From Asparagopsis taxiformis (taxonomy: Eukaryota; Rhodophyta; Florideophyceae; Bonnemaisoniales; Bonnemaisoniaceae), in the NCBI GenBank assembly GCA_030407315.1, contig JALQPE010001426.1, forward strand, positions 1 to 19,359: 19,359 bases of DNA, written 5' to 3'. The position numbers and the translations under genes were made by a program. The notes below the pieces were generated by a model. It had not been told where the DNA came from, did no database searches, and saw only the letters and a list, made by a program, of their open reading frames with translations. Positions 10,765 to 19,359 of this stretch are shown piece by piece. The number at the start of each line of letters is the position of its first letter. The stretch's first letter is position 1.

Positions 10765-11817
10765 TCACTCCTTCTCGTAGGAGAAACCAACAAACTTAGT
10801 CTGGTTGACTTCCTCATCCATCTACATGCCACTCTGCTCAGTGTAGGAGTTGACTGAACACCCAGTGAACTCCTCATCGAAGTTGGATGTGTCAATGTCC
10901 GAGTTCAGGATGGGCACAAATGGGGCCTTGATGGCCTTGCTTCTGAGTGCTTCCCATTTGATCTTTTCGAACCAAGGGTGTTGCTTGATCTCAGGTGCCC
11001 CCTTGGCACCCAGTCTCTTGGCTGGATTCTTGTCGAGCAGTCTCACCAGCAAATCTTTCAGATTGTCTGAGCACTGGGTTACTCTATGGTTACATTGGGG
11101 AGTTCGAAGTTCTTGGAGATGATGGACTGGAATAGGTCCATCCTGTTTTTGTGTCTGAAGGGAGGGTACCCTGTGATCATCTCGAAGATGATGCACCCCA
11201 AGCACCACCAGTCCACAGTTCTGTTATGTCCCTTCTTCTGCAGGATTTCCGGTGCCAGGTACTCGGGTGTGCCACAGACTGACATGGCCATCTCGCTCTC
11301 ATCCTTGAGCAGCCTGGACAGTCCGAAGTCTGTCAATTTGATGTACCCCTGCCTGTCCAGTAACACATTCTCAGGTTTGAGACTATATTAGACTCTATGG
11401 TTACTCCCTGTAGATGATGCCATGCTCATGGAGTCCCTCCAGTGCCAGCAGCACCTGTGCTGAGAAGAACTTGGTCCTGAATATTTATACCCTTACTGTT
11501 ATTCGGTGAGTTTGTCCTTGAGGGAGAGCAGTCCGAATAGTTCTCCCCCTGGACAGTACTCCAGAATGAAGTACAGTTTCTTTTAATCTTGGAAGGAGGC
11601 CTTCATCTGCACCAGGAAAGGGTGTTCCAGTTTGGACAGGATCTGTTTCTCAGTCATGATGTGCTCCACTTGGTCCTTCTCAATGATGTACTTCTTCTTC
11701 AGGATCTTCATGGCGAAAATCTTGTTGTCCTGCTTACGACGCACCAGCACCACCTTGGCATAGGTACCCTTCCCAATCACTGTCAAACTGGGTAAAGTCA
11801 TCCACGCACGGGTTCAT
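10765..11817 (-). CDS. AGC-family serine/threonine protein kinase (S6K/Akt/SGK-like catalytic core)
   Basis: Kinase landmarks appear in order: glycine loop IGKGTYAKV (last Gly replaced by Ala), FAMK with the ATP-binding Lys, EYCPGGELF, IIYRDLKPEN, DFG, VCGTPEYLAPE and the VDWWCLGC helix. An AGC C-tail follows, with NFDEEF and the hydrophobic motif FVGFSY before the TGA at 10767-10765. There is no PH, C2 or other regulatory domain; the protein is about 322 aa. Introns: 11477-11496 (20 nt), 11383-11404 (22) and 11074-11093 (20) restore perfect kinase sequence, including the Asp of RDLK. The start is uncertain. ATG 11817 needs a further 22-nt intron (11788-11809); ATG 11801 gives an intronless 5' end. 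A TAA at 11502-11500 sits where AGC kinases have Asp/Glu. The hydrophobic motif suggests PDK1-type control, by family knowledge. Confidence 0.9.
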
Positions 11818-12052
11818 CCTATAATCGATTTATTAACACTATCAAAGATCAACTCAGACCAAATAACAAATCATATACAAAAACAATACAAAAAACAGAA
11901 AGAAGGACATTCGAAAGATAGGGAAGACGGCCAAGAAAACAATCAAATGAATATCACAGAGTCAGCTATGGAGATAGCAGTGTTTGTTCAGGGTTGTTGT
12001 TGATGTTCAGGTCTAACTTAAATATAATTAGCATATATACCATAATACCATA
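11818..12052. promoter_or_regulatory. Divergent intergenic region between the kinase and methyltransferase genes
   Basis: This 235-bp A/T-rich gap separates two divergent starts and so must hold both promoters. There is a CATA/ACCATAATA-type direct repeat just before the methyltransferase ATG (12036-12052). No defined promoter motif is recognisable to me. Confidence 0.4.
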
Positions 12053-13661
12053 ATGAGACTGTTCATTAGGCGGAGGTTCAATCCAGGATTCTCATCATTG
12101 AAGAGGGAGAGCATAGTCGATGCCAAGTATGAGCATTTGGTGGACCTGGTTCGCCACCAGTACGTACAGATTGTCCTACTATAGAACATGAAGGAGTTCA
12201 AGAACCCATCAGCACTAGCATTGTTGGAGATCCATCACCAGTACCAGATATTCAGGAGTGGTGACTGGGTACTTGATATCGGTGCAGGACCCAGTTACGG
12301 ATGGACTGACTTGCCTTGAAGCTCACCAAAAATGCAGAGGAGTCCAATTTGGTCATATCTAATGACCTCCAGGGAGGTGTTGATACCCGATCAAGACATA
12401 CATTTGTGAGGGGTAATTTCGATGGGGAGGTTACCCAGACCAAGATAGGCATGCACCTGACATAGAGGAGACTGAATTCTATCTTAGTAGATGTGTCCCC
12501 CACTTACACTGGTTCCCAATAGGCTGATGGGGAGAAGATTAACAATACAGTATCGGATGCTCTCCGGTTTGCGGATACCTTCCTGAACAGGGGTGGTGAC
12601 TTCGTGTGTAAGATGCTGGAGTGCTCCCATGAACAACCAACCCATGAATATTTGAGGGTAGCATTCAATGAGGTACACCGATATGTACCATCGATATGCA
12701 GGAAGACATCACCCGTGTTCTACTTTGTGGGGAAGGGGTTCCTGATGACGAGAGCTACCATGCAGTCAATGAACTCATCAAGAAATACTCAACTGCAATG
12801 AGGAAAGAACACAAAATAGAAATAGTCAAGGGGTACCAGAGGAAGTACCCATGGAGTGCAGAAAATGTGGTCAAAAATATGATCAAGCAGGAAATAAGGA
12901 AGATGGTGGCCGAACAACAACCAGAAAAGGATATCCTATCAGCATACTCAGATGATCCCTATGTTAATGTCCATGAGACACTCAAGGAAATCAAGAGTAA
13001 AGGACACGACAGACTCAAGACCAAGAATGTCCTCAAGAAACTACTGCAAATGGAGAACAATATGATGCAGAGGGGCAAGGTCACCAACAGGAACAGGATA
13101 CCCTCATCCAAAGAAGAACTAGCACTGGTATTCAGAGAAGACTATAAAGACAATAGGATCAAGAAGAAGGTAGAGCACAGCAGGAAACCACTAGGGGATA
13201 GCGAGGTATACATGAAGGGGGTAGTAGAAGATGATGACATGGCAACCACCAAAGTATATCTAAAGGAAGACCTAACCAACCCGGCTGCCCAGTATGACCC
13301 ATCAACGAATGATGCCTCCGAAAAACTGCTCAAAATATACCCAGAAATGAGCAAGGATTAGGATTTCAAAGATATAGTGGAGGAGTCAGACAGGAAGGCA
13401 TACCAGAGGAACATACTAGATGAAGACTACGAGAGAAGCGATGAAGAGGATCCCATAAGCACACTCACTGACAGCTACAACAGGAGGAGCAGGAAAGAGT
13501 TCAGGGAAGAAGAAAGCATGCACTACGACGAAATGCATGCCAGGAGAAACTCAGTAGGAAAACAGTACGAGAAATAGGACTACTTTAAAGATGAGTACAC
13601 AGCCAAGGAGGACAGATATGTCAATCAAAGGCGGTCAGTCAGACCCAAAAGGAAACACTGA
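12053..13661 (+). CDS. FtsJ/RrmJ-type RNA 2'-O-methyltransferase with long charged C-terminal extension
   Basis: The N-terminal ~210 residues match the FtsJ/RrmJ SAM-dependent ribose methyltransferases (bacterial RlmE, mitochondrial MRM2). They include ALLEIHHQYQIFRSGDWVLD, then the SAM-binding GAGP, ILVDVSP (catalytic Asp strand), DALRFADTFL, and GGDFVCKML with the conserved Lys. The likely substrate is rRNA, by family. After that come about 300 highly charged Lys/Glu/Arg residues to the TGA at 13659-13661, absent from RlmE and longer than in MRM2. The reading frame must change by one base twice: at 12311-12319 (the expected ALKLT strand needs one more base before an in-frame TGA) and at the GGGG at 12735-12738. 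Each is fixed by one extra G. I cannot tell whether these are assembly errors, lesions or frameshift sites. If corrected the protein is about 536 aa. It converges on the Alba gene with 15 bp between. Confidence 0.8.
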
Positions 13662-13676
13662 TATCAATTCACTCTA

Positions 13677-14033
13677 TCACAGATTTGAGTCTGTCTTCCT
13701 GAGGACTATGTGTATGGTTGATCTCTCCTTGACTTCCTTGTGGCCGTCATCATACTCGACGATGGTAGGCATCGAGTCGGTGATGACTTAACAATTGAGA
13801 TAAGGATATTCCTTTCGGAGCTTAAGTGAGAGGGTGACTGCCTTACTGATAGTGGCTGTCATGCCATGGATGATGATGGTATCATGTTTATTGAGGACTT
13901 TGGTGCTATGCTTCAAATATACTGCTAGGGGTCTTCCACTCTTAATGTAAATTTAATTGAACCCGGGCTTCTGGTGGAGCGATGGGTACTTATGACTGAT
14001 TTTGGGTGGTTGAGTGCCTGTGTCTACCTGCAT
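13677..14033 (-). CDS. Alba-domain nucleic acid-binding protein, 118 aa
   Basis: This is a single open frame from ATG 14033-14031 to TGA 13679-13677, with two in-frame TAA read as Glu. The domain starts at NEIYIKSGRPLAVYLKHSTK (about residues 28-47). It continues through DTIIIHGMTATISKAV, a helix with KLRKEYP, the ITDSMPTIVEY hairpin and a final strand TIHIVLRK. This is the Alba fold order (beta1-alpha1-beta2-alpha2-beta3-beta4) with the basic first strand used to bind DNA or RNA. Eukaryotic Alba proteins include RNase P/MRP subunits Rpp20/Rpp25 and chromatin or mRNA-binding proteins of protists; I cannot choose between them. The length, close to a single domain, is typical. Standard ORF finders would miss it because of the reassigned codons. 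Confidence 0.8.
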
Positions 14034-14143
14034 ACTATTGAATGTTATTAATTGAATGCTATTGATTGAATGCTAGTTCAGAGATCCATTGAAGTTGACT
14101 GAAGTTGAAAGTATTAATTGATTAATATTAATATCTTTAAGGG
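14034..14143. promoter_or_regulatory. Divergent promoter region with a 14-nt-period repeat
   Basis: This gap lies between the Alba and NAA15 starts. ATTGAATG occurs three times at exactly 14-nt spacing (14037, 14051, 14065). GAAGTTGA occurs twice, at 14091 and 14101. These may be paired binding sites for a regulator or simple-sequence drift. Confidence 0.4.
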
Positions 14144-16860
14144 ATGCTGACCAAGGGAGCGGAGACCCTGAAAGGCAAGGATGCACAGGCATACAAATCA
14201 CTGGCAGTACATGTTCCTGAATGCAGAAACTCCATGACACCAAGAACTTTAAGAAGGGGATGAAGACAGTGGAGAAGATACTCGAGACCAACCCAGACCA
14301 TCCATAGACCCTAGCCATGAAGGCCCTGTTCGAATCCGGACTCAACGAGGAGGATAAGGCACTGGAGACTGCCAAGATGGCCGTATTTAAGAGTAAGTTC
14401 AGCAGTGTGCTGTGCTGGCATACCTATGGGACCCTCTGGAAGAACAAGAAGAACTGGACTGAGGCTGTTAAGTGCTTCCAGAACGCAGCCAAGTTCGACC
14501 CCCATAACCTGCAGATGCTGAGGGAGGTGGCCAACCTGCAGATCCAAGTCAGAGACCACTCAGCACATGTAACTGCTAGATTGAAGGTACTGCAGGAGAA
14601 GCCCAATCTGATCCACCACTGGATATCCTTCGTGCTGGCCTACCATTTGGTACTTAGGGAGTAATTCAGAATGGGGACTTCAAGGGACTGTTCAAGGCTC
14701 TGGAATCCCTCGAGAACCTCACCAAGCAGGTGGAGATGAAACCAGTCGAGATCAACCACTATCACCTGTATCGAGTGCTGGCTTACAGGGATGCCGAAGA
14801 ATACACTAACATGCACTCAGAACTGCTCAAGCACAAGGACACCATCCTGGATAAGATCAAATGGAGGGAACACATGCTTTACTGCCTAGAAAAACTGAAC
14901 AAACCGGAAGAAGCCAAGGAACAGATGGTAGAACTTCTCAAGGAGTACCCAGAGAACAGTGAGTATCTGGAGAAGTACCAGAAAATGGTCAAGGAGGAAC
15001 CACAGGCCTTCTACCAGAGGATGTCCACTGAACTCAACTCCAAGATATCCAAGATACTGGAACTCAGGCACACAGACCAGGAGGCAGAGTTCAAGAGTGG
15101 GTTCGCTGCCCTAATCAAACCATACTATGTTAAGAACCTGCCCAGTCTCTTCAAGGAAATACAGACCCTGTACAGTTCGGAGCAGAAGGAACAGTGGATA
15201 GGAGATGTGTTGGTTGAGTTCGAAGCCAGTCTGAGGGAGGGTACTTACCCCAATAAGGAAGAGATGGTGTCTCCCTCTGAGTATCTCTGGTCCACCTTCA
15301 TGCTCAGCCAGCACTATGCCAGAGACTTCAAGACACTCGAAAAGGCACATGAGTTGATATCCAAATCCATTGAGCACACTAACACAGTGTCTGAGATGTA
15401 CATCGTGAAAGCAGACATCGAGTACAAGATGCACAACAACTTCGAGGCACTGAAGACCATCAACGAGGCCAGGAAGACTGACCTGGCCGACAGGTACATG
15501 AACAACATCTGTGTCAAGTACCTGATGAAGTGCGGGAAGGCCAACACTGCAGAGGAGGTGCTGAGGCTGTTCATGAAGGATGAGGCCAACCTATATGAAC
15601 TCCAGAACCAGTGGTACATCATCTAGGCCGGGAAGTCCTTCCTGAAGGAGAGACAGTTTGGTCCTGGTTTGAAGCACCTGGACTTCATTCAGAAGCAGTT
15701 TGTGGACATGTATGGCAATCACTATGACTTCCACACATACTGCGTCCGGAAGTGGACCCTCAGTGAGTACATCGAACTGATCCACTTCAACGACAACCTC
15801 TACACCGATAAGAAATATGCTGAAGCAGCAGGGTATGCCATCCCATACCTGTTCGAGTACCAGAGGGAACTCCAGAACCCCAAGAAGGAAGAAGAAAAGG
15901 AGAAGGAAGAGGAGAAGGCCACAGTGGCCAAGAAGAAGAAAAAGAAGAACAAGGCAGCAGAGGTTGAGGAACTCAAACCCATAGACGCATTCAGGAAGAA
16001 GATAGACTACTATGGGAAGGAACACATGGAGACACTCAAGAAGGACCCATTGAAGGAAGCACTGCTCTATGCTACCAATGTGGTATCAGCCAAGTATGTC
16101 AACAAGGGCAACCCCAGTGAAAACAAACTCTACTTCAAGGCATTCTCACAGAGCATCGACGTCTTCATCGAGTTCAATAAACCACTGCTGGCCATCAAGG
16201 CACTGAAGAAACTGAGGAGAACAGGGTACTGTAACTTCGACATGCACATCTACACCCTTAAGACCCTCCTCTTCCTCGAAAAGGCAGTCAAGGACACAGC
16301 TGACGAGCTAATTAAGGAATTTGCAGGTGGGTGTATCAAGGACATCCTGGGGGAGACCAAGTCAGTGGAAGAATTCCATATCAAGGCGGTATCCAATTGG
16401 AAGGAGAGTGAACTCCAGAAAATCAAGGGTAAATATCCATTAATTCAGTGAGAGAGTGCGACGTCATCCTCAAGAAGGGAGGCAAGAGAGAAGCATTCAT
16501 CGACCTGTACCTGGGAGAACTAGCAGCCCTAATGAAATCTGGGGAGGATATGCCTGCTGATAAACTGTCAGCAGTATTCTATGCAGTGCATCGCCTCGAG
16601 TTCTATGGGGAGTTCACACCCCAACTGAAGGTACTCATGATTAGACTCAGAATGACCTGAATGATATTCTAGGGAAGAGAACGAGTTACTTCAGTGACTG
16701 GAATAAGGCACTAGACGCCCTCCCACCCAGCACCTGGTCCATCTGGTGGCTATCCGAGTACGACCAAAGGAGAGAAGAGCTGGAATTCAAGGAAAAGGAG
16801 GAAGGAAAGGAAAAGGAGGAAGGAAAGGAGACCGAATCGGAATCTAAGCCTAAACAATGA
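14144..16860 (+). CDS. NAA15: N-terminal acetyltransferase A auxiliary (ribosome-anchoring) subunit NAA15
   Basis: This is the TPR scaffold of the NatA complex, which binds NAA10 and the ribosome and acetylates nascent N-termini. After removing four 20-nt introns (14207-14226, 14650-14669, 16429-16448, 16631-16650) the coding sequence is 2,637 nt, 878 aa, close to the animal length of about 866. Family landmarks include TLAMKAL, CWHTYGTLW, LQMLREVANLQIQ, FVLAYHL, ADRYMNNICVKYLMK and DFHTYCVRK. A Lys/Glu-rich stretch (about residues 560-590) corresponds to the charged insertion of animal NAA15, followed by the C-terminal TPRs and a KEKEEGKE tail. TAG at 14307-14309 falls at the Glu of the animal GETLAMKG motif, and TAG at 15624-15626 aligns with a Glu after WFQT. 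These two sites give the strongest support for UAG=Glu. It converges on the DHHC-like gene. Confidence 0.95.
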
Positions 16861-17004
16861 TCATGTGAATGAACTTCAAATAATCCGATGATGGAAAATA
16901 TTATTCCTTGATGAACAGTCAGTTTGGAACTGTTCTTGGCTCTAATACTAGTGGCAATGAATTTGATGAATGTAGTTTCTGATAGGATGAGTGAGTGTTC
17001 TTGT

Positions 17005-17913
17005 TCAGTGTTGGTCTTCGTTCATGTCTACCCAGTGTGTTTGTTGGATGGTGTTCCTGAGGTCGAAGTAGTCTATTTTGGACTTGAACAGTGACATGTG
17101 ATAGTTTTCTCCGTTGAAGGGGTTATTTTTGCTGGTGATGACTTTCTGTTTCCTCTCGGTTTCTGTGATGTTTTCGGTGGAGTTGTAGTAGGAGATGGAG
17201 AACTCTTTGATGAACAGTACCAGGGAGGTCCCTAGGGTCATTTCGATGAAGGCAAACAGGACCAGTTCGAAGGTGGTGAAGTCATCTAGTTGATGGTGTT
17301 CATAGGCTGTCACAAAAATGACAGTACCTATCATGAATGCCGAAATGATCTGAGTTATTTTACAATAACCATGGCGATGCATAGATACTGCATGAATATT
17401 TTCATGTTGTCCTGCCCGATGCACATGCCTATCAGGTCACTGTGTTTTTCCCTCCTGGTGATGCACTGTTTGCAGGAGTTGCAATGGAAGGATCTGGGAG
17501 GTTTGATGTTGTCACACTTGTCACAGAAGGAGGGTGATGCATACAGTTGCAGGTACTCCCTAGATCAATGTCTATCTACTTTTGGAGGTCCCACAGTTGC
17601 TGGTAGGTTATGTTCTTTTCCATGAGTTCAAGGAGTTCAGTCCGAGTTTATTCATTCTTCTTCAACTCACCTGCCCGCTACACCGAAACATTGGATCGGG
17701 GAGGGGAACCCGGGTGCGATGCCAGCAGCATACGAGCAGATATGGCATACAGGATGAAGAGCACCCCAAATACCGACATGAAGACCACAGACAACACGAA
17801 GAAACGGTTCTGAATAGATACAAGGGTACCAGCATCAGCACGAAGTAACAGTAACTGGCAGCAGTTATCAACGGAATCAGGATGTGACCCAAGGCCAAGG
17901 AGGAAATGGCCAT
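17005..17913 (-). CDS. DHHC-type palmitoyltransferase relative with degenerate catalytic motif (pseudo-DHHC)
   Basis: ATG 17913-17911 to TGA 17007-17005, with three 20-nt introns (17810-17829, 17560-17579, 17350-17369), gives exactly 283 codons. Four membrane segments flank a cysteine-rich domain in the zDHHC order. TM1-TM2 occupy about residues 5-60; a SHPGSPP segment follows, the counterpart of the DPG motif. The CRD (about 117-153) has FCDKCDNIKPPRSFHCNSC, CIT and MCIGQDN. TM3-TM4 follow, then an NSTENITETE stretch resembling the family's TTxE motif. The tetrad that should read DHHC is EKHS (residues 142-145), so the catalytic Cys is Ser145. S-acyltransferase activity is therefore unlikely. 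The zinc ligands are mostly kept, so the fold may persist as a partner or regulator. The introns fall cleanly between conserved blocks, supporting expression rather than decay. Confidence 0.85.
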
Positions 17914-18050
17914 CAATCAATATAATCGAATAGTTTAAACAAGGGGAGATAATAGGGAAGATAACAGAGAATGGATAACAGAATAACAGAATAACAGGAT
18001 AAGTATGCATTTAAACAGACAATCTGAATAGACTATATATATAAATATTG
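17914..18050. promoter_or_regulatory. Divergent promoter region
   Basis: This 137-bp A/T-rich stretch lies between the DHHC-like and PB1-like gene starts. It contains repeated GATAACAGA/GAATAACAG units (about 17958-18000) and a TATATATATAAAT run at 18033-18046, close to the PB1 gene ATG, which could act as a TATA-like element. Confidence 0.4.
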
Positions 18051-19276
18051 ATGAGTTAAGGCAAGGCAGAAGGGGTAGAAATAAGGGCAGAGTACCAAGG
18101 AGTACTCATCAACTTAGGGAGGGATATCACCAACCTATCACAAATCAAAGACAGAATCAAGAATATGCTCCCAGGGGAACTACAGTTAGGAGCCACATAT
18201 TACTATGATCACAAACAAATAAAGGACATATCGGAGATCACAGCAATAGCAGAGAAGGACAGTCTACAGTCAGTTAAGGTAGTGGTGGAACCCATTGAAA
18301 TCAAGAACACTGCATCCGTCATCATAGACTAAGCAGAAACCACCAATGAGACTTAATTGTCAGGAGGTCCTAAAACAGAACAGAGATAAAGAAGAAAGTG
18401 ACAGTAAAGTCAGCATCAGACTGTCAGGACTAGAGAAATGTGAGCTTGTGAACGAGGAAGGGGAGGAGTTCGATGACTTCGACCTGAACATCTCCACTCT
18501 GGAGAGAAAGGCACCCAAGTGAACTATACAAGCTGAATAAAACCAAGGAGTTGGAAGAGATACCGGCAGGTAACTCCCAAGATGAAGAGTCTCAGTCATC
18601 ATCAGATGTTATGGAGTATAACTATTCAGACTATTTCGATTCCAGTGTCCAGCTCCCAGAGAAAACTGCATTGAAGAAGAAGTCGTCAATCAGCTCCAAG
18701 GCTTGTTCCAAAATCAAGGCTTCAAGCATATCCAGGAAATAGAACATAGCTGAACTTAGAGACACTGTGCTATCAATTCCATCTTCTTTAATTGAAGTGC
18801 AGGGAGACCTTCTCTCCAAGGCCAAATATGATAGTGAGAGTTAGAGTCCCAAAAAGGGCATATCTTAAGTCACAGGTACCGATTTTAAACACATTGAAGT
18901 GCCATCTCTACGTGATAGAGAGTAACTTACTCTTAAACAGACAGAGAGCGAGTTGTAACACAGTATCAAGGTACCTCAGAATGAGAAGCCATATGGAGTG
19001 GAGCCTGAAGCCTTGGTTGATCAACTAATCCAATAAAAGTACATGGCAACTGAAGGTAACCCAGAACAAATAGACAGGCCAAGAAAGAAACCATCTCTGA
19101 AGAAACTGTACCTGTGTCATCAATGCAAGGACAGGGATATCAAGAAGGCCCAAATAGAGCAGTGCCAGCTGTGTAAGGGAGAAGGAGAACTAGAAGAAGA
19201 TCACCCATACATTATGTTCCTCAGTCAACTCATCGACTGCAGGCTGGAACACTACTATGGCAAGAAATCCGAATGA
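18051..19276 (+). CDS. PB1-like domain protein with C-terminal CxxC...CxxC zinc motif
   Basis: The N-terminal ~75 residues (VEIRAEYQGVLINLG, a helix SQIKDRIKNML, then YYYDHKQIKDISEI and a final VKVVVEP strand) resemble a PB1/ubiquitin-like fold. A probable 19-nt intron (18318-18336) joins this to an acidic stretch. The frame then runs into TGA at 18520-18522. Coding continues one base on (ELYKLNKTKELEE) through a Ser-rich, Glu-rich region to a C-terminal CxxC-x12-CxxC motif (about residues 352-371) and TGA 19274-19276. PB1 plus a zinc motif recalls p62/NBR1-type adaptors, but no LIR or UBA is recognisable, so this is only a comparison. If the shift at 18519-18522 is real, an alternative is two genes: one ending at 18522 and another starting near 18611. 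Continuity of codon style favours one gene of about 401 aa. Confidence 0.65.
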
Positions 19277-19332
19277 TGAACAACTACCTTTATATTAATC
19301 AAATAAAAAGTACTCTAACCTTGATATTAAGC
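19277..19332. other. 3' region between the last gene and the right telomere
   Basis: Only 56 nt separate the TGA of the PB1-like gene from the telomere. It includes AATAAA at 19302-19307, a possible polyadenylation signal. Cleavage and transcription termination must occur almost at the chromosome end. Confidence 0.55.
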
Positions 19333-19359
19333 GGGGTTGGGGTTGGGGTTGGGGTTGGG
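19333..19359. repeat. Right macronuclear telomere, G4T2 repeats
   Basis: Four and a half GGGGTT units run to the last base, mirroring the left C4A2 end. The orientation (G-rich strand 3' outward) is correct for a natural right telomere. Confidence 0.97.

Noticed and set aside
11500..11502. TAA/TAG read as glutamine, as in Tetrahymena
   Set aside because: In conserved positions of NAA15 and the kinase the aligned residue is Glu or acidic. Gln was considered because it is the commoner ciliate assignment.
17678..18010. Separate leftward membrane protein starting at 18010
   Set aside because: Only its second half is real coding, and it is exon 2 of the DHHC-like gene. The upstream part does not fit that gene and lies in the intergenic region.
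18520..18570. An intron as the cause of the PB1-gene frame change
   Set aside because: No GT...AG pair near 18519 has a length that restores the frame, so the shift is reported instead.

Overview
The window looks like one complete ciliate macronuclear chromosome. It starts with C4A2 telomere repeats (1-64) and ends with the complementary G4T2 repeats (19333-19359). Every long gene is broken by in-frame TAA and TAG, and TGA is the only codon that ends genes sensibly. The reassigned codons are best read as glutamate. Two in-frame TAG codons in the NAA15 homologue fall where animal NAA15 has Glu, and one TAA in an AGC kinase falls at a conserved acidic position. Glu at UAA/UAG with C4A2 telomeres points to an oligohymenophorean ciliate of the peritrich type (Vorticella/Epistylis relatives). 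The genes carry tiny introns of about 19-22 nt with GT...AG ends.

Layout, left to right. A leftward gene for a secreted lipase-like protein (65-315) is cut off by the left telomere. About 1.55 kb without a recognisable gene follows (316-1872). The largest gene (1873-7592, +, about 1,899 aa) encodes two tandem CHAT-protease/STAND-type NTPase modules. Four leftward genes come next: an unrecognised 590-aa protein (7672-9488), a small basic protein (9613-10023), a small membrane-anchored protein (10093-10698) and an AGC-family kinase (10765-11817). Then come an FtsJ/RrmJ-type RNA 2'-O-methyltransferase (12053-13661, +), an Alba-domain protein (13677-14033, -), the N-terminal acetyltransferase A auxiliary subunit NAA15 (14144-16860, +), a DHHC-type palmitoyltransferase relative with a destroyed catalytic tetrad (17005-17913, -), and a PB1-like/zinc-motif protein (18051-19276, +) that ends 56 nt before the right telomere.

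The genes do not form a functional pathway; they look like independently transcribed genes packed 15-235 bp apart. The housekeeping genes are NAA15, the methyltransferase, the Alba protein and the kinase. The most unusual gene is the CHAT-STAND protein. Its first module has an intact His/Cys dyad but an altered Walker A (Arg for Lys). Its second module has lost both catalytic residues but keeps an intact Walker A. This looks like a duplicated and specialised sensor/protease, of the kind linked to immunity or regulated cell death in other organisms; that role is inferred.

Several genes need a single-base frame correction (near 7408, 12313, 12735 and 18520). These could be assembly errors, real lesions or frameshift sites; the sequence alone cannot decide.
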